Assembly: GCA_964486685.1 (NCBI GenBank)
Contig: CAZAOE010000002.1
Coordinates: forward strand, 1 to 64,000
Length of the DNA: 64,000 nucleotides
Direction: 5' to 3'
Source of the DNA: JAIOTH01 sp964486685
GTDB lineage: Bacteria; Patescibacteriota; Patescibacteriia; UBA1558; S5-K13
Part shown: positions 25,340 through 35,731 of the stretch, in pieces
Numbering within the stretch: the first letter of the stretch is position 1
How the letters are laid out: each line of letters starts with the position of its first letter
Notes under the pieces: generated by a model
Told to the model about the DNA's origin: nothing
Databases searched by the model: none
The model's input: only the letters and a program-made list of their open reading frames with translations
Position numbers and translations under genes: made by a program

Positions 25340-26362
25340 ATGAACAAAAATTTAATGTCAAAATCAGAATTTTTACTTTATACTTCACCCCAAGGAGATA
25401 TTAGGGTTGAAGTATTTTTTAAGGATGAAACGGTTTGGCTCACAATTAACAAAATAGCCGAGCTTTTTAATACAACAAAGCAGAATATTAGTTATCATTT
25501 GCAAAACATCTATGACAGTGGAGAATTAGCCAAAAAACCAACTGTCAAGAAAATTCTGACAGTTCAGAAAGAGGGTGAAAGAAATGTAAAAAGAGGATTG
25601 GAATATTATAATTTGGATGCCATTATTGCAGTTGGTTATCGGGTTAATAGTATCCAAGCAACACATTTTCGTATTTGGGCCACAAAGGTATTAAAAGAAT
25701 TTATTATTAAGGGTTTTGTTCTAGATGACGAAGGATTAAAACAAGGTAAAAAGTTTTTTGGTCAAGATTACTTCAAAGAATTATTAGAGCGCGTTCGTTC
25801 TATTAGGGCTAGTGAAAGGAGAATTTATCAACAGATAACAGATATTTTTGCTGAGTGTAGTATTGATTATGATTCTAATTCAGAGATTACCAAAAATTTT
25901 TATGCTATGGTGCAGAATAAATTCCACTTTGCTATCACTGGAAAAACTGCTGCAGAAATTATTTATTCTAAAGCAGATAAAAATAAGCCCTTTATGGGTC
26001 TAACTACATGGAAAAATTCACCTAAAAAAAGAATTTTAAAATCAGATATACTTATCGCGAAAAATTATTTACAAGAAAATCAGATTAAAAGGTTAGAAAG
26101 AGCAGTTTCAGGATTTTTTGATTATATTGAAAATATTATTGAAAATCAGCGAATAATAAAGATGGATGGTTTGGCAAAAAGTGTGAATAAATTTTTAAGT
26201 TTTAATAAATATAAGATTCTTGATAACAAGGGGAGAATTTCACACGAAGAATCAGAACAAAAAGCTATTGCTGAATATGATGAATTTAATAAAACGCAGA
26301 AAATAGAATCAGATTTTGATAAAGAAATCAAAAAAATTATAGATAAAAATTTGGTAAAATAG
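25340..26362 (+). CDS. RhuM family protein
   Basis: 340 residues. It matches the RhuM family: VEVFFKDETVWLTINKIAELFNTTKQNISYHLQNIYDSGEL (a KilA-N/helix-turn-helix-like start), YYNLDAIIAVGYRVNSIQATHFRIWATKVLKEFIIKGFVL, and a longer helical C-terminal part. Homologues occur in genomic islands and near restriction or phage genes; the name comes from a Salmonella pathogenicity island, but the biochemical role is unknown. The gene is alone, and the 1.3-kb segment that carries it lies between two ~125-bp direct repeats. This suggests arrival by repeat-mediated insertion. GC and codon use do not look different by eye. Confidence 0.88.
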   Translation: MNKNLMSKSEFLLYTSPQGDIRVEVFFKDETVWLTINKIAELFNTTKQNISYHLQNIYDSGELAKKPTVKKILTVQKEGERNVKRGLEYYNLDAIIAVGYRVNSIQATHFRIWATKVLKEFIIKGFVLDDEGLKQGKKFFGQDYFKELLERVRSIRASERRIYQQITDIFAECSIDYDSNSEITKNFYAMVQNKFHFAITGKTAAEIIYSKADKNKPFMGLTTWKNSPKKRILKSDILIAKNYLQENQIKRLERAVSGFFDYIENIIENQRIIKMDGLAKSVNKFLSFNKYKILDNKGRISHEESEQKAIAEYDEFNKTQKIESDFDKEIKKIIDKNLVK

Positions 26363-26483
26363 ATTAATTGTTAATAGGGTAATTGAATAATAGGTTAATG
26401 GGTTAATTGTTTAATTGAATAATAGTTTAATAGGTTAATTGAGTAAGAATTTAACAATACATTTGTAGTTTGACAAATTTTTG

Positions 26484-26779
26484 TGATATAATTAATTAGA
26501 AAGTCGCCCTAAAGGAGAAACTTCGTTTCCCTTCAGGGTAAATTTTAGAAATTCGAGAATCGTTAAATTTCGATTTTCAAGAAACGATTTTCGAATTTAG
26601 TGTGTTTGACAAATTTTTGTGGTATAATATATTCATAAAATCACTTCTTGGGTGTTTAATAATTTTTGCTTTATGTTATAATATATTTATAATAAAGTTT
26701 TGCTTATTTAATCTTTTTTATGTTATAATACATAAGTATTGAAAATGATAGTGTTTTTAAGAAAATTTTGTGCTATAAT
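26484..26779 (+). promoter_or_regulatory. Array of extended -10 promoters upstream of the giant surface protein
   Basis: Five TGnTATAAT sites point to the right, with TATAAT at 26487, 26623, 26677, 26724 and 26774. The last four are spaced 54, 47 and 50 bp apart. Each is preceded by a T-rich stretch (TTTTTATGT or TTTTTGTG), and the same motif drives other genes here (9111, 39852). Confidence 0.55.
26487..26610 (+). repeat. Direct repeat flanking RhuM, right copy
   Basis: About 124 bp, near-identical to 25060-25186. It is itself bracketed by a shorter direct repeat, TTTGACAAATTTTTGTG followed by RTATAAT, at 26470-26492 and 26605-26628. Upstream, at 26364-26460, lie degenerate tandem TTAATAGGTTAAT words. 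Confidence 0.85.
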
Positions 26780-27013
26780 AAAAGAAAATAAAATAAAAAA
26801 CAAAATAAAATAAAAAACAAAATAGAAAAAATAAATAAAAATAGAAAAAAGTTATTCACAGTTGTTTACAACAAAGCTTTAAAAAGCTTGTCGTATAGCA
26901 TTTTGTTTTAAACAATAAAAATGACAAACAAAAATAAAAGTATCAAAAACAAAACTGTCACAATATTAAGGAGAGACAATACTTTCAAGTTATTTTTTAG
27001 TTACATACATATT
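26780..27013 (+). other. AT-rich transcribed region between promoter array and terminator; possible ncRNA or leader
   Basis: It holds A-rich tandem words (AAAATAAAATAAAAAACA), a hairpin AAGCTTTAAAAAGCTT and no convincing ORF. Bounded by the promoter array and a strong terminator, it could be a short noncoding RNA or the leader of the giant gene. Confidence 0.35.
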
Positions 27014-27045
27014 CCTTGTTTGATGATTTTCAAACAAGGTTTTTT
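27014..27045 (+). terminator. Strong Rho-independent terminator upstream of the giant gene
   Basis: Perfect 10-bp stem CCTTGTTTGA / TCAAACAAGG, 6-nt loop, then six T. It lies 150 bp before the start at 27196, so transcription from the array must read through it to express that gene. Confidence 0.9.
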
Positions 27046-27058
27046 ATATATAAAATAA

Positions 27059-27122
27059 ACCCCCACACCTTGAAAAGGTGGTGAGGGTAAATCCCCACAA
27101 CATTAGAATGTGTGGGGGTAAA
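27059..27122. repeat. Two GGGTAAA-ending palindromes in tandem
   Basis: 27059-27091 has stem CACACCTT / AAGGTGGTG, and 27092-27122 has stem CCCCACA / TGTGGGGG. Both end in GGGTAAA. They lie between the terminator and the giant gene. Confidence 0.7.
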
Positions 27123-27195
27123 TAATAAAATTATTTTGCATTTAATTTTAAGTTTAAAATTAAATAAAAGATTAAAAAACTAATTAATAAAAAAT

Positions 27196-30100
27196 ATGAG
27201 CAAATTTAAAAAGTATTTTAAAAGAAAGAGTTCTGTCGTAATTACATCTATATTAGTATTAGCAGTATTAGTTTTAGTTGTGCAATATGCCAGAGCTGAT
27301 GTCACTTGGACAGGTGGTGAAAACGGAGTGGCTCTTTCAGATTCCAATGCAGGTATTGCTACTAATGTTACTTTGAAATTCCAATTAGGGACTGCATTGG
27401 CAGACACTACTGATTATTTAGAGATTGATTTAACTGATTTTACAGTTGATAATACTGCGGCTCAAACGGAAAGCAATTATGTTTTTACAGGTACAAATGT
27501 GTTTATGTGGGGAAACGATTTTGTAGCTACAGAAAGTAGCGGGATAGTTACCATTACATTAACAGATGTGTCAAACAGCCTTCCAACCAGTCAAGAAATT
27601 ACTTTAGTAATCAGTGGCGTGGCTACTAATTTAGGAGCCGTTGCTGATGTAGAAGTTAAGCTTAGAACAAATGAGGAAACTTCATGGATTACTGATAGCG
27701 ATACAGATGCTGTTACTGTTAATGCTGTTACCCCAACTGTAGCTTTAAGTGATCTTAATGCTGGTATGACATCTTCATCTACTATTACTTGTACCACTAA
27801 TGGCGCTATTCCTTCTGATGGTAAAATCGTGTTTACAATAGCTAGTGATTTTGGTATTGATGACGGCACTATTACCAGTAATGTAACTGTTAATGATGGT
27901 TCTAGTGTAGCTATAACTTCTGCCATTGTTTCTTCTAAAGTAATTACTATTATTTTAAATGAGACAGGCGGTATTGCCACGGGTTCTACTTTAACAGTTG
28001 TGATTGGTTCTTCATCTGAAATTATAACAAATAAAGTGGCTCCTGGCGGGACAAGTAATGACTTTACTTTAGCAACTCAAGACAGTTCAGCTAATGTTAT
28101 TCACACTGGAACTGATACTGTGGATATTGTAAGTAATACATGGAAAGCTGATCCAAATGGTGTGGCTTTAGGTACAGCTACTGCTGGTGATGCTGATCAA
28201 ATTACTTTGAAATTTTCTTCTGGTACAGCCCTGGCTGTTGGAGATACATTAATTATTGATCTTTCTACAGATTTTTCTATTAATAATGCTAATGCCATAG
28301 ACGAATCAAAATACACTTTTTCTGGAACAGTCGTAACAATGGTTAATGATGGTAGTGATTTTACTGCTACTGAAGATTCTGGCGTGATTACATTTACTCT
28401 TCTTGACGATGCGGGAATAGACACTAATGAAGTTACATTAGTTATTGATAGCACAGTTATTACCAATGGCGGCGCAACCAGTAATGTTGTTTTGCAATTT
28501 AAAACATCCAAGCAGACCACTTATGTCGCAGAAGCAGAAACGGATGCTATTACCGTTAATACGGTTAACCCAACTATTGTTTTAGATGATTATAATATTT
28601 CTGCCACAGCTTCTGCAACAATTAGCTATACATCTGATGGTGCTGTTGCTTCTGGAGGAAAAATTGTATTTACCTTGCCAGCTGAATTTGCTATAAGTTC
28701 TGGAGATCAGACTAGTAATGTTACAGTTGATGACGGATCATCAGTTAATGTTACTTCTGCAACTGCTGCAGCTCAGGTTTTAACAATAGTACTTGAAGAC
28801 GCTATTGCCAACGCGGCATCTGTAAATGTAATAGTTGGTTCTAGTTCGGCTATTATTACTAACTCTGCTACTTCTGGCGCTAGTAATAACTTTACCTTAG
28901 ACATTAAAGATAGTTCTGATAGAGTAATTCAGACGGGCACAAAAACTGTAACCATTCTTAAGGCCTGGAAAACAGGTGGCACTGGAGTGCAGATTACTCC
29001 AACTACTGCTGGCGATGCTGTACAAATTACAACTATATTTCAATTAGGTACGGCTTTAGCGAATACTGATACTTTACAAATTGATTTATCAACTTCTTTT
29101 GATGTTTATAATACTAATGCTGTAACTGAATCAAATTATGCTTTTACCGGGGATGGCGTAACTATGGTCAATGTAGATGAAACTGATTTTGTAGCCACAG
29201 AAGCTTCTGGGATTATTACCTTTACTTTGGCCGGAGACAGCGCCTTGCCAGCTGGAACAGATATTACTTTAGTAATTAGTAATAATGTTTCTACTAATTT
29301 AGGCGCAGTTTCAGATGTGGTGGTTAAATTAAAAACCAATGAAGAAACTACTTGGATAACCGATCCTGATACTGATGCAGTAACATCTAATGATGTTACT
29401 CCAATACTATCCTTAGATAATACGGCTATTAGCGCTACGGCTACAGCCACTATCACCTATACATCTGATGGCGCATTGCCATCTAATGGCAAGATAGTAG
29501 TTACAGTTCCAAATGAATTTACTTTTGCTAACGATGCAGATATTTCAGATAATGTAACTGTTAATGACGGAGGAGCAGTAACTATTGGCTCAGCAGCTGT
29601 TGTATCAAGAGTTTTAACCATTACTTTGAATGATGTTACCGGTACCAGAGGAAATTCTATTGATAATGCTACTGCTGTAACAATTGTGATTGGTTCTACC
29701 ACTGCTGTGATTACCAATCCGGGCACTTCTCAAACAAGTAATGACTGGACGGTAACGACTAGTGATAATTCTGATATGCCTATTCAAACTGGAACTGACA
29801 CTGTTGATATTGGTATTATTTGGGATTCAAGCCTAGCAGCGGCTCTTTCCAGTTCTAATGCTGGCGCAGCTACAAATATTACTTTGAAATTTAGATTAGG
29901 TACGGCTTTATCTGCTGCTGAGACAATAAAAGTGGATTTAGGATATTTTACGGTTGATAATACTGCGGCAGAAACAGAAGCCAATATTGTTTTTACTGGC
30001 ACTTCTGTAACTATGGTCGAATTCGTAGCCACTGAGGCAGGTGGTGTAATTACTGCTACTTTAGCAGGATCTGATTCTATACCTGCTGAAACAGATATTA

Positions 30101-33100
30101 CTTTAGTAATTAGCAGTGTGGCTACTAATTTAGGAGCTATTGCTGATGTTGTTGTTGGATTGGAAACTGATTATCAAAGCGAAATTAATGAAGCTGAAAC
30201 TGATGCCATTACCTCTAACGCAGTTACGCCAACTGTAGCATTAAGCAGTCTTAATGCTGGTGCGACATCTTCATCTACTGTTACTTGCACCACTAATGGC
30301 GCTATTCCTTCTGATGGTAAAATCGTGTTTACAATAGCTAGTGGATTTACTATCGGTGATGCAAGTATTACCGCCAATGTAAGCGTTAATGATGGTTCTA
30401 GTGTAGCCATAACTTCGGCTGATGTTGCTTCTAATGTAGTTACTATTGTTTTAAATGAATCAGGCGGTATTGCCACTGGCTCTACTTTAAATGTAATTAT
30501 TGGTTCTTCAACTAAAATTATAACTAATCCTGTTGCTTCTGGCGTATCTAATGACTTTACATTAGAAACAAAAGATAGTTCAGATAGGGTTATTCAAACA
30601 GGCACTGATACAGTTACTATAACTCCAGCTGCTGCTACACAACTTACTTTTACTGTAGAGGATGATGATTTTATAGCTGGAGCCACTTCCACTGTTTTTA
30701 CTGTTGAAATTCAAGACGTTGGTGGCAATCCCCAATCAGGGCATGGTGGAATCCAAATTAATTTAACTACTGATTCTGGCTCTGGCAATGCTAAGTTTTC
30801 TCTTACTGAAAGCGGAGCGGCTATAACTTATATTTTTGTTTTAGATGAAGATTCTAGCACTAATTTTTATTATTATGATGATGAAGCAGCTGGTACTCGA
30901 ACTTTAACAGCTACTGATGCAGCTGCTAATTTAACTTCAGACACTTCTACGCCAATTGTTTATCCTGCTACTGTTAATTACTTGAAAGTAACAGGAACAG
31001 CCAGTATGACTGCTGGCGCTAATAATCAATTAACTGTAGGAGCATATGATCAATATGATAATTTATGTTCTTCTGGCGTTAATAATTATACAGGTAGTCA
31101 AGATTTAACCTTTTCAGGTCCGGGTATTGCCCCAGACACTACTATTCCAACTATTGAAACCGTTAATATTGGAACTCAACAGGCAGTAACCTTTAGCAAT
31201 GGAACTACTGATGGCGCTAATTTAACTTTGATTGCCTATAAAGCGGAAGGCACGACTGTTGATGTTACTGATGATTCTATTGATTCTTTTGGTGCTGAAT
31301 CTTATGACTTGGGTTTAACCGTAGGCGATGCTACTGCTGACCATGTTGACTTTACTGATGTTTCAGGAACAGTAACTACTANNNNNNNNNNNNNNNNNNN
31401 NNNNNNNNNNNNNNNNNNNNNNNNNNNNNNNNNNNNNNNNNNNNNNNNNNNNNNNNNNNNNNNNNNNNNNNNNNNNNNNNNAGATTTCAGCAGCTCATGA
31501 ATCATTAACTACAAAACAAGCTACTGCTTTTAATGTTAATCCAGATACAGCTCTTGTTATAGAATTTACTACTGAACCAGCTGGTTCAGTTAGTGGTATT
31601 GCTCTGACTACTCAGCCAATAGTAACCGCTAAAGATGACTGGGGTAATACTGATACTAATTTTACTGAAACCATTACTCTTTCTGAAAACGATTTAGGCA
31701 CTCTTTCTGGCACTCTAACGGAAGGTGCTGTGTCTGGAGTAGCTGACTTTATTGGCAATGGTGTAATTTATACTGCTACTGTTGATCAACAAACTTTTCA
31801 ACTTGAAGCTGATGATGACGCCGAGACCGGTACTGACCTCACTGCTGTAAGTTCCGGTGATGTTACTTCTGATGTAGTAGCAACCAAACTTATCTGGACC
31901 CAAAACCCAGCAAGCTGTACATCAACCGCAGTTTGTGATACCCAAGGGATAATCCAAGCTCAAAATGCCGATAACATACTTGATTCGGGCTTTGCTGATA
32001 CCATTACTATAGCTGTTAAAACAGGTGATGGTAGTTTAGTTGGCACACCTGCGCAGGGTATGACTTCAGGTAGCTTAACTACTGCTGGTATTGGTTATAC
32101 AGCTACAGCTGACCAAGAAGCCTTTACCTTATCTGCTAATGATGCTGGAACTGATCTTACTGAAGGAGTTTCTGGTTCAGTAACAGCTAATGTAGTAGCA
32201 ACAAAATTTTTAGTTACTTTATCCACTTATACTCCAACAGCTGGTGTAGCCGATACCTTAACTTTGACTGCAGCTGATGCCGAAGATATTACTGATACTG
32301 GTTATGACCCAACTGATTTAACTTTTTCATTCTTAGATTCTTCAGTAACTGCTTTAGTTTCTCATGTTGCGCCAGATAGTACTGCTCCAACCATTCCTGA
32401 TTCAGCTACGGTTATTAATACTTTCTCAAGTGGAGTTGCTGATTTAACAACCTTTAAATTAGTCCTTGCTGAAGTTTTAGGAGCTATTACAGTAACAGAT
32501 GCAAGTTTGACTGGTGATTCAGCTAGTGTAACAGTTAAACATGCGTCAGCTGACAGTTTTACAGTTACTCCTTCAACTTTAACACCTGATACTAGTACAA
32601 CCTTAGATGTGACGGTAACTGCTAAAGATGAGTTTGGTAATACGGCTGATGGAGCTAATGAAGCTACTGCCTTTACTGGTTTTGTTTTCTTAACTACAAA
32701 TGCTACTGCGCCTATTTGGTATAATCCAATTGGTACTGTTGTTGCTGGTGGCACTTATACATTTACTAGCGCGGTTAAATTTCAGACAGTAGAGAGTGGA
32801 AAAACAATTACTTCTCAAAATAGTGATGCTACTATCACTGGTACCTCGCTCAGTATTACAGTTTCCCAAGGCGGTGACGTAACACCTCCAACACTTGACG
32901 TAACTACTCCGCAATATCCTGCAAATGATGCTGAAAATGTAGCTATTACAGTGGATCCTTATGTTGACTTTTCAGAAGCAATGGATACGACAACATTAAC
33001 CACCACCACCATTAAACTTTGTTTGGTTTCTGACGCAGATTGTTCAAGTCCAATTGATGCTAATATTATGATAGGCAATGGAAATAAAAGAGCCGTTCTA

Positions 33101-33679
33101 GTTCATGGTTCTACTTTAAGTAATGATACGGCTTATTGGATTTATGTCGGAACAGGAGTTACTGATGTAGCTGGCAACGCTTTGGAAGCGGAGTATGGCT
33201 CAACTACAGCCAGTAATTTTACTACAATAGCTTTAGGAGGCGGTAGTTTAGCTGTAACTGATATTTATTCTATAGAAAGTTATGCTGCTGCTGGAGAAGG
33301 ATGGCCAGATGGTGTTGCTACAACTGCTGATGGTTGGTCATGGACATTTTATGTTACCGTACCAACTACCGAAACTTTATTTGAGATGAAGTTTGATAAT
33401 TGGACAAGTGGAGATAACAGCATATTAGTAGCTGATAATATGAGATTTTATTCAGCTCAAGCTGAAGTCGGTGATGCTGTAGATTCAGATAGTGCGATTG
33501 AAATTGCAGCTACTGGTACTTATAGTGCCGATATGACAATAGACGCTGGGGAGGATTTATCTGCCACAACAGCAGGAATACAAATTGAAGTAACTGTAGA
33601 AATGCAGATTCCAGCCGACTCATCAGGCGGTTCTTATTCTACTTCTTATGGAGTAAAATCAACTGCTCCAGCAGAATAA
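27196..33679 (+). CDS. Giant extracellular repeat protein (S-layer or adhesin-like), interrupted by an assembly gap
   Basis: Before the gap ~1395 codons are open from the ATG; after it a frame open from the gap edge runs 732 codons to the stop at 33679. The two are offset by one base, as expected if the 100-N gap has an arbitrary size, so I treat them as one gene. A signal anchor (about 13-34) precedes four tandem repeats of ~275-285 residues starting near 37, 316, 591 and 876. Each has NAG/TAGxAxxITLKF, TDAxTxNxVTP and VTVNDGSSV segments. Ig-like modules follow, with an SbsA-like domain near the end (TPPTLDVTTPQYP...VDFSEAMD). It is Thr/Ser/Val/Asn-rich with few Cys, typical of surface fibres. 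A promoter array and a terminator lie upstream. Confidence 0.7.
31382..31481. other. Assembly gap (100 N) inside the giant surface protein gene
   Basis: Exactly 100 N, the usual placeholder for unknown length. The reading frame changes by one base across it. It falls in the Ig-like repeat region, where repeats could have broken the assembly. Confidence 0.95.
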
Positions 33680-33725
33680 GATCATTTTGCAGGTTAAAAT
33701 ATTATAGTAAAATAGTTGATTTATA

Positions 33726-33753
33726 GGAGGAGGAAGAGATTTCTTCTTCCTCC
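33726..33753 (+). terminator. Strong hairpin after the giant gene
   Basis: 12-bp stem GGAGGAGGAAGA / TCTTCTTCCTCC with one G-T pair and a 4-nt loop. No T-run follows, so it may stabilise the 3' end or act as a weak terminator before the next gene. Confidence 0.5.
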
Positions 33754-33799
33754 AGCTAAGTTAATTATTATTAAATTTATTAAATAAAAGTAAAAAAAT

Positions 33800-35212
33800 A
33801 TGACAAAAAAAATATTTGTAATTTCTTTTTCAATGATTTTAATTTTTGGATTATGCTCTTTAGCTCATGCATCAGAAGCTGGAGGGGAGCTCAATCCAGG
33901 TTTAGTAACTGGCATGGAAGGAGTAGTAATATCAGCACCAACTGCTTCACCAGTGGCTGGTACATATCATGCTACTCAAACAGTCACTTTAACTGCCGCT
34001 GGTTCAACAGCTATTTGTTATACCACCAATGATACTACACCAGCTTGTTCTAGTTCTGTTGCTTGTACGACAGGTAGTGTTTATAGTTCAGCCATCTCGG
34101 TAACCTTAACTGATACCATAAAAAGTATTGCTTGTTATGCTGATAGTTCTTCTGGTCCAGTTTCTACTGATACTTATACTTTAACTTGCACGACTAGTAG
34201 CGTGACTAACGGTACAGTGTCTGCTTATCCTACCTGTGCGATTACTTGTAATTCTGGCTATACTTTAAGTGGTAGTGAGTGTAATGCTTCTGGCGGAGGC
34301 GGAGGCGGAGGAGGCGGTACTCCAGCTACTCCTACTTCAGTAAGCGGTTCTAATGTTCCTTTAAGCGTTTTAAGTACTCAAGACGGAACTTTAACTCAAA
34401 CCTTTAGTGATAGTTCAGTAGCAAAAGTAGAAATACCAAAAGGAGCCCTTACTAGAACTACAACTTTTTCAGTAGCTCAGGGTAGTTTAGCAGGCGGTTT
34501 AACACCAACAGATAATATGGGTGCTTTCTTAATTGGAAATACAGTTTTTAATATTAATGCTAAAGATTCTAGTAATCAATCTGTAACTGATTTTGCCAGT
34601 GATTTAAGCATAACATTGACCATTCCTGACCTGGCTGATATTTCAGATTTAGGTGTTTATTATTTTGATAGAACCTTAGATCAATGGGTATCAATTGCTG
34701 GAGTTGAATTTGATTTTGTTAATAATAAAGTTAACTTTGATGTTGACCATTTAACTAGATTTGCTGTTTTTCAGATTGCTGGTCTTCCAGGAACAATAGA
34801 TACTGAAGAGGGCTTAATTATAGAAGATTCTTTTTGGACTTTAGGCAGATGGGTTAAAAAAGAAAGTATTACAGCTGTTTATTTTTTAGATAGTAGTGAT
34901 ATTATGCACACTTATCCAAATCAATCTATTTGGGAATCTTATTTTGGTGATGATTTCTCATTTGTAGAAACAATATCTGAAGAAGAATTAAATACTTATA
35001 CTTTAGGAGTAAATGTTCCTTATAGTTCAGGTTCTTTATTTAAAATGCAGGCCTTTCCCAAAGTTTATATGGTAGGAGAAAATGGTTTGATTCAATGGAT
35101 TAAAACAGAAGAAAAAGCCGTAGAATTATATGGTGATAACTGGGCTTCTCTAGTTCATGATTTATCAACAGCATTTTTCATGGATTATACTAGGGGTACT
35201 GATATAGAATAA
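33800..35212 (+). CDS. Secreted modular protein with chitobiase-C-like domain and a C-terminal module shared with the L,D-transpeptidase
   Basis: 470 residues. A signal peptide (1-24, ending AHA) is followed by a CHB_HEX_C-like domain (about 44-135: SPVAGTYHATQTVTLTA, ICYTTNDTTPAC). A Cys-containing segment and a (Gly)9 linker near 165-175 come next. A beta-sandwich (about 185-330) contains AKVEIPKGALTRTTTF and YYFDRTLDQW. The C-terminal ~120 residues (AVYFLDSS...YPNQSIWESYF...ISEEELNTY) resemble the N-terminal region of the L,D-transpeptidase at 38600-39787. It is probably a cell-surface protein working with the giant protein upstream. A terminator follows. Confidence 0.65.
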   Translation: MTKKIFVISFSMILIFGLCSLAHASEAGGELNPGLVTGMEGVVISAPTASPVAGTYHATQTVTLTAAGSTAICYTTNDTTPACSSSVACTTGSVYSSAISVTLTDTIKSIACYADSSSGPVSTDTYTLTCTTSSVTNGTVSAYPTCAITCNSGYTLSGSECNASGGGGGGGGGTPATPTSVSGSNVPLSVLSTQDGTLTQTFSDSSVAKVEIPKGALTRTTTFSVAQGSLAGGLTPTDNMGAFLIGNTVFNINAKDSSNQSVTDFASDLSITLTIPDLADISDLGVYYFDRTLDQWVSIAGVEFDFVNNKVNFDVDHLTRFAVFQIAGLPGTIDTEEGLIIEDSFWTLGRWVKKESITAVYFLDSSDIMHTYPNQSIWESYFGDDFSFVETISEEELNTYTLGVNVPYSSGSLFKMQAFPKVYMVGENGLIQWIKTEEKAVELYGDNWASLVHDLSTAFFMDYTRGTDIE

Positions 35213-35232
35213 TATAAATTTATTTAGATTTT

Positions 35233-35264
35233 AAAAATCCCATCAATTTTTGATGGGATTTTTT
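35233..35264 (+). terminator. Rho-independent terminator
   Basis: Stem AAAAATCCCATCA / TGATGGGATTTTT, loop ATTTT, T-run, 20 bp after the secreted protein gene. Confidence 0.92.
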
Positions 35265-35351
35265 ATAATAAGCAGATTTAATTATTATTTAAGTTGACAT
35301 CTATTTTTTTAGTGTTATGTTAAAGACATGGGGCCGTTTCAAACGGCTTTT

Positions 35352-35640
35352 TGTTTTAATTAAGTATAAACATCACCTCCCCTGCCTCCCCTCCTTCACC
35401 CCGTACAAAAGCTTCGCTTTATACGGGGCGAGACTGAGGAGGGGAAGAAAAGGGGTGGTAAGGGGAGAATGTTTGGTAGATAACCCCTCTTAATCTCCCC
35501 TTACCCCTCCGTCCCTCGACAAGCTCGGGACACCTCCCCTTATTAAGGGGAGGAGGGGGAGAATGGTTAGGACCCCTCCTTACCCCGTACAAAAACTTCG
35601 CTTTATACGGGGCGAGACCAAGGAGGGGATAGGGGGAGGT
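35352..35640. repeat. Cluster of GC-rich palindromes including inverted copy of the 6235 element
   Basis: 35352-35462 is the reverse complement of 6235-6350 including the AATTAAGTATAAACATCACC flank. A third partial copy is at 35578-35630 (CCCCGTACAAAAACTTCGC). Between them lie other hairpins: GTCCC...GGGAC near 35512-35532 and CCTCCCCTT / AAGGGGAGG near 35533-35553. No gene is seen in the 519-bp space. Confidence 0.8.
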
Positions 35641-35696
35641 TATATTATGGCTTTTATGCTTTAAGATATAAGTAATTTAAAATTTTTTAGAAAAAT

Positions 35697-35727
35697 AAAA
35701 AAGCCACGAATTTTAGTGGCTTTTAAA
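35697..35727. terminator. Bidirectional terminator hairpin
   Basis: Stem AAAAAAGCCAC / GTGGCTTTTA with 8-nt loop, just past the stop of the minus-strand gene at 35732. T-runs on both strands. Confidence 0.75.
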
Positions 35728-35731
35728 AATC

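Noticed and set aside
25147..25347. 66-codon minus-strand ORF between the left direct repeat and RhuM
   Set aside because: Its end lies within the repeat, it has no promoter or ribosome-binding signal, and its sequence looks like translated AT-rich spacer.
26866..26875. TTATTCACA, a DnaA-box-like 9-mer, in an AT-rich region (a second copy near 8979)
   Set aside because: Only single copies occur at each place, no dnaA or dnaN gene is near, and one or two matches are expected by chance in 64 kb of this composition. Not enough to call an origin.
26921..27056. ORF starting MTNKNKSIKNKT upstream of the giant gene
   Set aside because: It runs through the strong terminator hairpin, so it would not be a normal coding sequence.
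27591..32754. Several long minus-strand ORFs opposite the giant surface protein gene
   Set aside because: They are shadows of the Thr/Ser/Val-rich repeats, have no start signals and are repeated together with the plus-strand repeats.
35352..35640. CRISPR array
   Set aside because: Repeated hairpins are present, but they are not evenly spaced, are in both orientations and have no unique spacers of constant length; no cas genes are seen.
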